In this document: positions 22,004 to 32,326 of the stretch, one piece after another | How positions within the stretch are numbered: position 1 is the first letter of the stretch | Layout: each line of letters begins with the position of its first letter | Origin: Dolomedes plantarius | Taxonomy: Eukaryota > Arthropoda > Arachnida > Araneae > Dolomedidae | DNA: 64,000 nt | Direction of reading: 5' to 3' | Assembly: GCA_907164885.2 (NCBI GenBank) | Contig: OU015501.1 | Coordinates: 25,305,591 to 25,369,590, forward strand | Position numbers and translations under genes: made by a program | Notes under the pieces: generated by a model | The model's database searches: none | Told to the model about the DNA's origin: nothing | What the model saw: only the letters and a program-made list of their open reading frames with translations

Positions 22004-22968
22004 TCGCACTTTATGGAAACGATTTTGATAATTAAGTTTAATGTATAAATGCCGCCATTTTTTGAGGTGATTTGCTTCTGTCTGATAGCCATGGTTCTTG
22101 ACAATAGCTCTAGCTTGAATTTTCCATGAAAGTAAGCTTTTTTTTAGTGGTGTCATACCAAATTTTTCCCATTCCTGTTAGACCGTTTTCCAAAGTCCGT
22201 TCAGTGATCTTGAATGCCGTTTTCCTAAGGCTCGTTTAAATAAACCGAAAGTGCAAATGTCCATTGGAGAAGCATCAGGGGATTTTACAGGTATTTCATT
22301 AAATGGGGTACATTTTATTCCTGTTTCTGATTCTTTCTTTGCTAAATAAGCGGCAGTTAATTTAGACGTGTGACTAGAGGCTTTGACCATATGAAGCTCA
22401 ACTTTATCAATGTCCTTTCCATATAAGGCTGGAATTTATTCTTCAAAAATTGGTTCTAAAATATTCTGCTGATAGTAGAGTGAATTGATGTTGGCTTTAC
22501 TTAAGACTGTTTTGATTTTTAATTTGCCGTTGTAACAAAATCCTGCAACTACCATGAATCCATTTGAGAACTTTTCTGTACACTGACGAAGCCATTTCGT
22601 ACGGTCAATCCCGTCAGTTGAGCAATAGAAAATTGATCTTTTTTATGTCAGTCACTTAAATGCATCCATGCCTCATCCAGTGTTACCACAAATTTCCATT
22701 TTTCAGCAGCTAGGTGTTTTTCATATGATTTTCTACAAATTGGTTTTCTTTCAGCAATATGCATTGACAAAAGCAGATGAACTTAAGGTTTAAACATCTT
22801 TTTTAAATTCAAATCTTTATGAATGATTTTACTTACAGTGCCAGAAGATATTCCTAGTTTCGATGCAATGGATTTTTGAGTCGGCGGATTTTCTTTTAGG
22901 ATCAGAGACTTCACTTTCTCGATATTTACCTGCGTTCGAATAGTCTTAGGATGAGGTTTCGCGGTCAT
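21905..22968 (-). pseudogene. DD41D-type Tc1/mariner-superfamily transposase pseudogene
   Basis: The minus-strand start is taken at the Met at 22968 (MTAKPHPKTIRTQ). Residues 1-55 hold a helix-turn-helix (TQKSIASKLGISSGTVSKIIHKDL). Then come a block with the first catalytic Asp, VVTLDEAW (about 22680), a block ELHMVKASSHTSK (about 22390), and SPDASPMDICTFGLFKRALG (about 22275). From the residue before KASSHTSK to the Asp of PMD there are 41 residues, the spacing of the DD41D branch (rosa/VISITOR-like) of IS630-Tc1-mariner. In this copy the second catalytic Asp reads Val, and stops and shifts break the frame at several places (for example after about 22795 and at 22180). Similarity ends near KNHGYQ (about 22080). 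Inactive. Confidence 0.78.
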
Positions 22969-22977
22969 TCGCGAAAC

Positions 22978-23143
22978 AACAGGGTTATAGGGCAGAATTA
23001 AAATTAAATGAACTTTTTCCATGATTAACAATATTGCTGATGACATGCATGAGCAAATAGAAAAATAGACATAATAGACCACAGAGAAATTTATCACCTT
23101 GATTAGGTATGTCAGAGAAGCTATGCAAAATAGAGAACGACGT
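22978..23143. repeat. direct repeat, 5' copy (transposase-proximal)
   Basis: Partner of 21836-22003. It lies directly upstream, in the transcription sense, of the transposase start at 22968. Open frames across it repeat the peptide QGDKFLCGLL seen in the other copy. Confidence 0.9.
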
Positions 23144-23257
23144 GAAAAGAAGGAAAGCATTAGACAATCCGGTTTTCCGGTGATGCTCAGGAGATATGAA
23201 TAAACGGGGAACACCAGAAAAGTAGGAGGTGTATAGTGCAAAATAAATATTCCCCAT

Positions 23258-24716
23258 GATTAGAGAGAGGTGAACTCGGGTTCATCCGTCTCCTAATACA
23301 GCGTGTTTGGCCATTAGTAGTTTGTTTTTCTCAGAGAGGCTATCGAGTGTTTCCGAAGCTGGCAGTGGCAGCAATTTGTTAGCGATATTTAATCCTTTGA
23401 TTGGCGACGGAAAAAGGGGCGGGGTGGGGGGGCAGCGTTTCTCTCTCTCTCTCATCTTTTCTCGCGGCAACATTTGTTAGGGCTGTCAGGCGGCCACCCA
23501 ATATGGATGAGATGAATCGGCTATCAAGCCGCGGGATTACCCGGACACGAGTTGAAGAATGGAACTGGCCAAATAATTACAAGAGTGCCAGGAAAAAAAA
23601 ACCCTACCGCAAAGCGCGGATAGATAAAAAATAATGTGCAAAGGGAATAAAAAAAGGGGAAACGAGAAATGAAAGACAAGAACGGGAAACATTATTTTAA
23701 GCTCCCCCCTCGTATTGTTTGTTGTTAGTTTCCTCGTTAGTCCTGTATGTCACATTTGCAGGCTACTGTCAGCGGATTTTTTTACAAGAAGATTTGGCTT
23801 CTCTCCGTGGAAATAAAGGGAATTTCTTAAAAGAATTGTGATCAGAGGCAATATAAATAACTTGGAATTCCTTATTTTATGGTTGTTGAGAAAGGGAGAA
23901 TGAGAGATGATTAGGGGGATAACCCCCATTAAAAGTCAAAGAACATTTGTCATTAATTAAATAAATTCGTTTCAGAAATAGTTTTTTCCTCATCAAATTA
24001 GGGTAACAAATAAATTGGTAATAGAAAGACGCATGCGCTTTTTTATGGGATTTAATAGTTCTTATAATTACTCCTTATAAGTTAAATATTACATTTAAAG
24101 TTTCAGAGAAATACTTCGTAAAAAAGTGGTGTGGAGCATAGAATTTTCTTATGTTTATTTACATTTATTTTGCACGGGTTTTTCCACATTTATGTTATGA
24201 TACAAAGATCCTAAAAATTACTTGAACAAACTGAAATTTTATTTTAAAACTTTTTAATTTAAAATTTATTAGTTTTAATTTAAAACATTATTAGTTTTAG
24301 ATTTTTCTACTGAATCAGTAACTGTTTTAAAATTGTTTTTTTTTTGCTACTTTTGTGCATAGCATTGTTTCAAAAATAACATTCCGGTCTAATTAGCCAT
24401 CCTGTTGCATTTAGTCACTACAACACACTCCCAACTAACCATAAAACTGATTTATTAGTTTTTATTGCTATTATTTTCGGATCATTTTAAAGGGTAAATA
24501 AATCCTTTATTTCTTTTTCTTTCTTTTTTTGAGTAACATGTTGCTGTTGGCCAATTCGGGGTACTTGTCATTGAAGACTTTTGCACACAATCCACAAAAA
24601 TCGTTGGTTGCTTTCATGCGTAAACATGTGGTTAGCGTTATTTGATTCTAAAAGCTCGTTTGTACATTTAAATACTGGACAATAACAATGCTCTTTTCTG
24701 TTTCGGACCTTTTCTA
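23258..24716. other. unique DNA with a GC-richer block
   Basis: The part 23280-23830 is clearly less AT-rich than the surroundings, with GGGGCGGGGTGGGGGG near 23414, a CT run (23441-23455) and CAGGCGGCCACCCAATATGG near 23486. Short open frames on both strands have no family features. The rest, 23830-24716, is ordinary AT-rich DNA. Confidence 0.5.
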
Positions 24717-25131
24717 GGCTGCTGTGTACTAACCCTATGGGATTCGCTCACCTCAATGTTAACCTATGGAGAAAATGTGTTAAGGATTCGCGACTTGGAT
24801 TTAAAGATTTTTCTTTAAATTGTACTGCGTAATAGAGAAAGAAATTTTATACCTTGGGGAATTTTTCATTTTAAAAAATGTAAATATTTTAAAATTTAAA
24901 TTATTCGGGGGAAAAAAATCTGGTACAGTTTGTTTTAAACGCTCATATATTCCTTTGGTGGACGAAATTTATAAAATGAATCCTGTTGCAAGGTGCAGAA
25001 AAGTTCAGGCTATCTGAAAGAAATTTTTTTTTATTTTCAGAATTTATGTAGCTGTAAATGGTAGACACATTTTCTCCATAGGTTAATATTGGGATGAGCG
25101 AATCCAATAGGGTTAGTAGCCCACAGCAGTC
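24717..25131. mobile_element. MITE with ~65-bp inverted repeats
   Basis: The left arm runs 24717-24781, from GGCTGCTGTGTACTAACCC through GGATTCGCTCA to CTATGGAGAAAATGTGT. The right arm at 25064-25131 is its inverse with few changes. The interior (about 280 bp) is AT-rich; its open frame at 24820-25017 has no family motif. Flanks read CTA and TTA, so a 3-bp Harbinger-like target is possible but not exact. Confidence 0.82.
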
Positions 25132-27185
25132 TTAACGTAAAAATGTTGCATTTTTTAAAATCGAAAATCTAATGAATGTTACATGTTATATAGTGGTATA
25201 TTAATTAAAACTTTTTGAAACTACTTGCACTATTTGCATTCTAAGGTTCAACAAACACCGAAAGCAATCTCGAAAATATATGCTTATTTTTTTTCTACCA
25301 GATGAGTTTAACAAATGCATAAGTTAGTTGGTCATTTACTTCTGCCCAGAGAAATAATCATCTGCAAAAAATGAAGACCCATCTTTAGGCAGCTTGGTTT
25401 GAGCATCATGATATATACTAGAGTTAGTGTTCTAGATGCAGGATCAATCAGGATAATGGTAACGACGTACTGCTGAAAAATATTACTGGCCGAAAGACCT
25501 GAGTTTGTTGCAGTCAAAGAAGATGAAAAGAAATGCACGGTTCCTGATGTAATCAAGTTGTAGAATTCGGAAGCAGCTCCCTAGAAATATGCAGAGCTAA
25601 TATGAAAAGACAGGCCAAGAATTCTGATCAACAAAGTGCGATGCAATGTTACGTCTAAATATTTTCAAAGCAAAGACAAAGTATGCAGGAAATTTTTGGT
25701 TAAAAAAACACGAATTATAGTATAGATAACTATATTACCTTACCAGCACAGACTATTTGTTTTTGCATTCACCACAAGAGGGTAAATGAAAAGTTGTAAG
25801 AGGGATTTCCCATTGAGAGTGGACTTTTTTGCCTGCATTTATTCAAGCACTGTATTTAGCCTAAAAGTAGTATTCTGAAATGTCAATAATTAGTACTATC
25901 ATCAAAGCCACAAAACTACGGAAATATTAATTATTTAATAACGATTTATTAGACCCTAGTTTTATTGTTTTTTTACTTTGTGTAATAAAGCTTTCAGTTT
26001 ACCATATATGAGTGCGAAAGAATGCCGCATCACTTTATCTCTTTATAAATGTCCTTTTGATCAAGGTAGGATCTTGCAATATTCCGATTTAATATTAAAG
26101 GAAACTTAGTTCAGCGATTTGATATCCAATTTAGATATTATGTATGATAACATAAAACTTGTAAATCTAAGTCTACACCAAGTCATAACGCACTTACATG
26201 GATAGCATATAGAAAAGTAGTAAATTGGAATGCTATTTCTTTTCTATTCCCAAACAAGATGGAACAATACATTGGGTGGTTCTTCTGCCTTTAAATGAAA
26301 TTAACGAAATGCACTGCTATTTGCTGTAATATAAGACAAGGTATTAAAGAAAGATAATAGAAAAGTGGGAACTTAACGACATTTCTTTTCTGCCTTTCGG
26401 ATATAAATCAAATAATCTACCTCTAATGCAACCAATGAAAATGATATTTGGATTATCTATTTGAACCTGAAGTGCGATTAACTTATGTTCTACTGCACTC
26501 GTATTTTAACTATTTTGGGGGGTCATTACATTCGCTTCTCATCCTCTGTTCACCCCCTACTCTATTCTCTCCACACGACAGGGAAAATTTGAAAATAAGA
26601 GACTCTCTTTAATCGTGCCTAACAAATCGCTAAAACCTCCAACAGTTTTAGTTGATTATCGGAAATGGATCCAGGTCCAAGACTGGCTTCGCCATAGTCA
26701 TTCATTTCTTACTGTCAGATATCTCTCTTCAGATCTTTTACTAAATTCTGAGATCAAGTGCTCCTGTGCTACCAGTACTTTACTGTCATTTGACATCTGC
26801 TATTAATAAAACGGTCGCTCATTTTTCAGCGCTGGTATCATTAGTCGGCCATATTGGCTGTCCACGGGGACAATCTATTAGTGGCCCTTAATTACTGTCT
26901 CATTGTGGCTCGGCCATTGATCGTATGGTAGTCCGCAACTGGCGAAGAAAGGAGTCTGCGGCTTTCTTCAAAGACCCTTGAATGGAAGAAACGGACTTAG
27001 CATAAAAGATATCCGCAGAGGAAGGGTATTTCATTCAATGATATCCCACATAAAAGATTCTCCAGTTTAATTCAAGGAAAGTAGATTAAACAGGAATCTT
27101 CTTTTTTTGAAATTTGCTGTTTAAAAATAATCTGCATTATTTTTTGAATGTATGGTAATTTATGATGGTCAATTTTATGCTTGAA
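25132..27185. other. unique DNA with a higher-complexity block
   Basis: No gene recognised. The stretch 26510-27050 has balanced composition, few homopolymers, and words such as CCCTTAATTACTGTCTCATT (26885) and CGGCCATTGATCGTATGG (26910). This makes it stand out as possible host regulatory sequence. No mobile-element end was seen. Confidence 0.5.
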
Positions 27186-27908
27186 CTAACTGAATACTCG
27201 TGCTTCACTACGGAGTACATTCAAATTAAATACAATGGTCAATGTATGAAATTAATGCCCCAACAAATATATTTATAAAAAAATCGTAATGGATATATAT
27301 TTTATACACAAAACAATGTATAAGAAAATATTGAAATTAAATCTAAAAGAACATACTAAAGAATATTATAGTACAGTTAATATAGTACAGTTTGAGGAAC
27401 ATTTCTTTTGCTGTATTTTAATATTTTTTAGGATAACGTCCAATCGTCTGCCGCATTAGAAAAAAAAATATTTTTTGTCAATTTATTTTGTTGTTATGCC
27501 CTTGACGCAAAATTAATTTAAAGTATCACAAAAAGAAAAGAAACCACGTGATCAGCATTTAATAAATTGAATTCTAAAAACCAATCGTTAAAAATGCACC
27601 AAAAATCAGAAAAGGAAGTTAAAGATTCGAAAAAGGTTTCATTTTAAAGGAATTTTTAGGATCTTTCTCGTGATATAAATTTTATAACCCTCAGATTATT
27701 ATTTTAAATGCAAAATTTAAAAAAGTTACAAAAACAGCTTAAAAATTTAATTTAAAAAAATCTAAGAAGAAATTTTAAAAAATCTTTCTTAGTGCACCCC
27801 TACACTATAAGAAAAATCGCCATGCAAAATTTCAGCCCTTTAGGTCCTGCGGTTTGGTCTGTGCGTTATCTGTCAGTAAGTCAGTTAGGGAACTGTTTTA
27901 TATATATA
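27186..27908 (-). mobile_element. Helitron-like non-autonomous element, copy 1
   Basis: It is the same family as copies at 31584, 35533 and 48391. On the minus strand it starts in TATATATAAAACAG, passes CCTAAAGGGCTGAAATTTTG near the 5' end and AATGTACTCCGTAGTGAAGC near the 3' end, and ends TTAG where the other copies have CTAG. Its 5' TC is mutated. It is the most worn of the four. No coding capacity. Confidence 0.75.
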
Positions 27909-29141
27909 AATTAAACTTTCATAGTTGCTATTGCATTCAGGATCGAATTTTTATTCCATAAATAACTTTTCATCTTTTATCCTGCCACAAACATTATGTA
28001 TATTCTGCCGTTGTTTTATGCTGTCTCTACTCAGTTTTTATTACATATATTAACACAGTAAAAAATTTAACAGATGCCGCAAAATAATCGACTGCAAATA
28101 CTATCCCTTAGTTTCATTTCGCTTTGTACAGAAAAGAAAACTGTTTCTTTAAAGTAGTATTATTGCCCTACTTTATAAAATAGTTAGTACAATGAATTTA
28201 CCTTGCGTTGTAATCACAACAATATTGAAAGTGTCATGGATGATTCGATAGCAATGTTTGATTTATGTTCAATCGATACAGCCTTAAATCTTACGACTGG
28301 CCTCTGGGAAGTGAGGGCAGTTTGGAAAGTAGATCTAACACGATTCTCAAATTTATGAGATTCTCTGAAAATATTCTTTATCGTAGAGTTCAGAAAGCAT
28401 ATAAATATTATGGCGTTTCACTGAATCCATTTGTAGGTTCTGTTTGAGAGTTTTAGTTGCTTTGCCTCTCTTATCAAAAGATCAGTTAAGTTAAATTGAA
28501 ATAAACATAATGAGTTCTAATTTTTATCTGTGACGAGATCTATTTTTGTTTTAAAAGAAATTAGATTTTTGATTGTAAGTAAACGTTACATCTTTAATTT
28601 TAATAAACGAATATCAGATGTATTCAAAATAACATGTTTTGCGATATTTCATGCTTGACAAATACAGTATTTTGTTGTTTATTTTCATCTTTCTGGAATT
28701 TTTATGGCATTCATAAAATATTATATTAATAACTCAATGACTTCTTTTATCGGTTTAGGAGATTTGATTGTAAAGGAATTGTTTTCATTCTCCTTATATC
28801 ATCTCTAAAATTAACAAATTTCCTTTATTGTAAAAAAGAAAGAAAATGTTTATCAGATCAAGTGTTTAAAAAATTATAAAGAGGTCTTTTTACAAAACTA
28901 AAATGGTGTTATGTGTTTTCGATGGCTATTTTCCATGCATAACCTAATCATTTTCTATTAGTGATTGAAATAAACACTGACTGTAATTTAATGCAATGTA
29001 CTATTTTAGGCATACTTTGTATTAGTCATAAATGATTAAAAAGGTAGTTTAAAGAAACATTCTTATAAACTGAAGGTTAGATCTTTATATAATGCTCTAA
29101 AAACTATTTTTAATAATTTTAGCTCATTTTAATTTTGCTTT
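27909..29141. other. anonymous AT-rich DNA
   Basis: No gene or repeat pair recognised. A 60-residue open frame at 28265-28447 has no family features. Confidence 0.5.
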
Positions 29142-30372
29142 GATGGTTATTTTTTCTGAACTAATGTCATTAGTCCAGGCTTAACCCACTACTGTCTGTC
29201 GATTATTTAATTTTCTTAATTTTATCGAAATAAAGGCATTATGGCAATAATTCGAATAAAAAAGCAATTCAAAAATATAATGAAATAAATATTCAATAAA
29301 TCTTTGATAGACATGTCACTAACTAACAATAGTAAGTAAAAAATAAAGGCTGTTGTAAATATTGTTGCATTATTATTATAAATGTTTTGATGGCTATTTT
29401 TTCCCCCAACTAATGCCATTAGTTCAGGTTTCACCAATAGCTGTCTGTTGCTTACTTAATTTTCTTAATTTTCCGAAATAAAGGAGTTACAGGAAGAATT
29501 CGAATTAAAAAAGCAATTCAAAAATATAACTAAAATAAATATTCAATAAATCTTTGATAGACATGTGACTAACTAACAATAGTGAGGGAAAAATAAAGGC
29601 TGTTGTAAATATTGTTGCATTATTAATATAAATTTTTTACGGCTATTTTTCCCCAACTAATGTCATTATTCCAGGTTTAACCCACAACTGTCTGTCGCTT
29701 ACTTAATTTTCTTAATTTTATCGAAATAAAGGCATTATGTAAATAATTTGAATAAAAAGCAATTCATAAATATAACTAAAACAAATATTCAATAAATCTT
29801 TGATAGACATGTGACTAACTAACAATAGTGAGTAAAAAATAAAGGCTGTTGTAAATGTTGTTGCATTATTAATATAAATATTTTGATGGCTATTTTCCCC
29901 CAACTAATGCCATTAGTCCAGCTTTAACCCACAGCAGTCTGTCACTTATTTAATTTTCTTAATTTTACCGAAATAAAGGCGTTAGAGAAATAATTCAAAT
30001 AAAAAAGGCAATTAAAAATATAATAAAATAAATATTCAATAAATCTTTGATAGACATGTGACTAACTAACAATAGTGAGGGAAAAATAAAAGCTATTGTA
30101 AATGTTGTTGCATTATTGATATAAATGTTTTGATGGCTATTTTTCCCCCGACTAATGTCATTAGTCCATGTTTCACCAACAGCTGTCTGTCGCTTACTTA
30201 ATTTTCTTAATTTTACCGATATAAAGACGTTACAGAAATAATTCGAATAAAAAATCAACTCAAAAATATAACTAAAATAAATTTTCAATAAATCCTTGAT
30301 AGACATGTGACTAAGTAACGATAATGAGTGAAAAATAAAGGCTGTTGTAAATGTTGTTGCATTATTAATATA
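29142..30372. repeat. satellite-like array, five units of ~247 bp
   Basis: Units start with GATGGCTATTTTT at about 29142, 29389, 29637, 29885 and 30132. Each contains ACTAATGCCATTAG, GCTTACTTAATTTTC, TTTGATAGACATGTGACTA and GGCTGTTGTAAATATTGTTG. Spacings are 247-248 bp. The first unit is the most diverged. Minus-strand open frames that recur once per unit are by-products, since the period is not a multiple of three throughout. Confidence 0.95.
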
Positions 30373-31583
30373 AGTATTATTAAGGATGAATGGTTGTTAT
30401 GGGCAATGTTAATTCGCAGATATCATTTGAAAAGACGTTTAGGGAAAACCTATGGAACTTGAGGCTTCTTCTACCTCCCTTCGGGTATCGTGGCGTGCGA
30501 GCTTGTGCCGGACTGGTGAGAAAAATGACTGCTGGCGTTGCAGTGGGGAGGTAGTTCACAACATCGTCACGCAAGTTAGAGAGGGACGAGCTTTACATCA
30601 TTATATTCAGATATTAAAACCAAATATTTCTAGATTCAGCGAAGTGATTGAAGGAAAATTTTCAATTCGCCAAGACTCTGATATTATAAAAGTATATATA
30701 TTATCCCAATATAAATACTAAACACATAAATGTTGATTATTTCCCTCTCTTCCACAGCAGCAACAACAAAAATCCATCTTAAATAATTAATTTTTGATGA
30801 AATCATTCATTGAGAAGTATTAATAGAGTCGTAATATTCTCTTACTGGGTTTTTTGCAGTGCATAGTACCGTAAGAATGAATAGAGTGTAAAAATATGCT
30901 TTTATTTTAATTTCGTGTATAATTGCATATATTTTGCAATTACATCCAAATATTTACGTCATAACAGAAGTGATTGAAGACGTTCTAGAAACATCTTTTC
31001 TAATAACTTCTTCTCAGTTGTTATAAAAATGCTTCCTGAAAAGCTTTAACTGAAAATAAAGGAGATTATTTCATCTTCCCTAACAACAACAAAATGTAAA
31101 TACAGAAAACGTTTAATGGTGGATGAAACAATTTGTTGAACTTTATATATATGGAATGTTTAGGCATTTTATGGTATATATTTCTAGTCTTTTGACGCTT
31201 AGTAAAAGAAATAAAAGGAAATGTAACTTTTATTTTGAAGAACTGTGCAATTAAATATATTCTGAAAATTTTTTTCATGATAAGGAAAGATTGAAAGATG
31301 TCTACGAATAAGTTTAACGGCTTTCTTGTGTTAGATCTTATTTATACCCTTACCGGAAATTGTTATTTACTGTGAGAACTTATAGTTCTGGATCTCAGAA
31401 AAACTTTCAGTGTGTTGAAACGCTATGGTTGTTAACGAATTAGTTGATAAATATCATTAAAGATTAACAGAATGAATATTTCCCCATTTAGATTTGCACA
31501 GTAAAAAATCACAAAAGTAAAAAAAAACACGAAAGTATTTACTTTTCTTTTAATTCATTTGTAATTATAAGTGATTTTAATTG
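30373..31583. other. unique DNA
   Basis: A block at 30440-30600 is richer in GC (CCCTTCGGGTATCGTGGCGT near 30477) and has open frames on both strands (30452-30721 plus; 30380-30574 minus) with no family features that I recognise. The remainder is AT-rich and featureless. Confidence 0.5.
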
Positions 31584-32326
31584 ACTATATATATAAAACA
31601 GTTCCGTAACTGACAGACTGACATACAACTCACAGACCAAACCGTTGGACCTAAAGGGCTGAAATTTTGCATGGCGATTCTTCCTATAGTGTAGGGGTGC
31701 ACTAAGAAAGATTTTTTAAAAAATTCTTAGATTTTTTATATTAAATTTTTAAGCTGTTTTAGTAACTTTTTTTAAGTTTGCATTTAAAATAATAATTTGA
31801 GGGTTACAAAATTTATATCAAGAAAAAGATCCTAAAAATTCCTTTAAAATGATATCTTTTTCGAATCTTTACCTCCATTTTCTGATTTTTGGTGAATTTT
31901 TAAAGATTAATTTTTAGAATTTAATTTATTAAATGCTGATCACGTGATTTCTTTTTCTGGTACTTTAAATAAATTTATCGTCACGTCCATAATAATGAAA
32001 TAGACAAAAAAATATTTTTTCACTTGCTAATGCGGCAGTCGATTGGACATTATCCAAACAAAATATTAAAATACTGTAAAAGATATGTTCCTTAAACTGT
32101 ATTATATTAACTGTACTATATTCTTTAGTATGTCCTATTAGATTTAATTTTAATATTTTATTCTACGTTATTTTGTCTATAAAAAGATCTGTTACGATTT
32201 TTTTATAAATATATATTTTTTTTCCATCAATATATATATATATATATATATTGGCATTAATTGCAAACATTAACTGTTGCATTTAATTTGAATGTACTCC
32301 GTAGCGAAGTGCGGGTTTTCAGCTAG
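31584..32326 (+). mobile_element. Helitron-like non-autonomous element, copy 2
   Basis: Plus-strand copy of the family, 743 bp. It starts ACTATATATATAAAACAG, where other copies have TC at the first two bases, and ends GCGGGTTTTCAGCTAG followed by T. The 3' end carries CCGTAGCGAAGTGCGG, a partly decayed hairpin about 9 bases before CTAG. It contains a short TA microsatellite (32229-32251). Confidence 0.82.

Noticed and set aside
25765..25790. CCACAAGAGGGTAAA resembles a CTCF site
   Set aside because: A single short match expected by chance in 64 kb; no supporting context.
29222..30306. Recurring minus-strand open frames with similar membrane-like peptides
   Set aside because: They repeat because the DNA is a 247-bp tandem array. 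Frames shift between units and the peptides are products of AT-rich repeat sequence.
29142..30372. Regularly spaced repeats considered as a CRISPR array
   Set aside because: The whole 247-bp unit is repeated with no unique spacers, and the DNA is eukaryotic.
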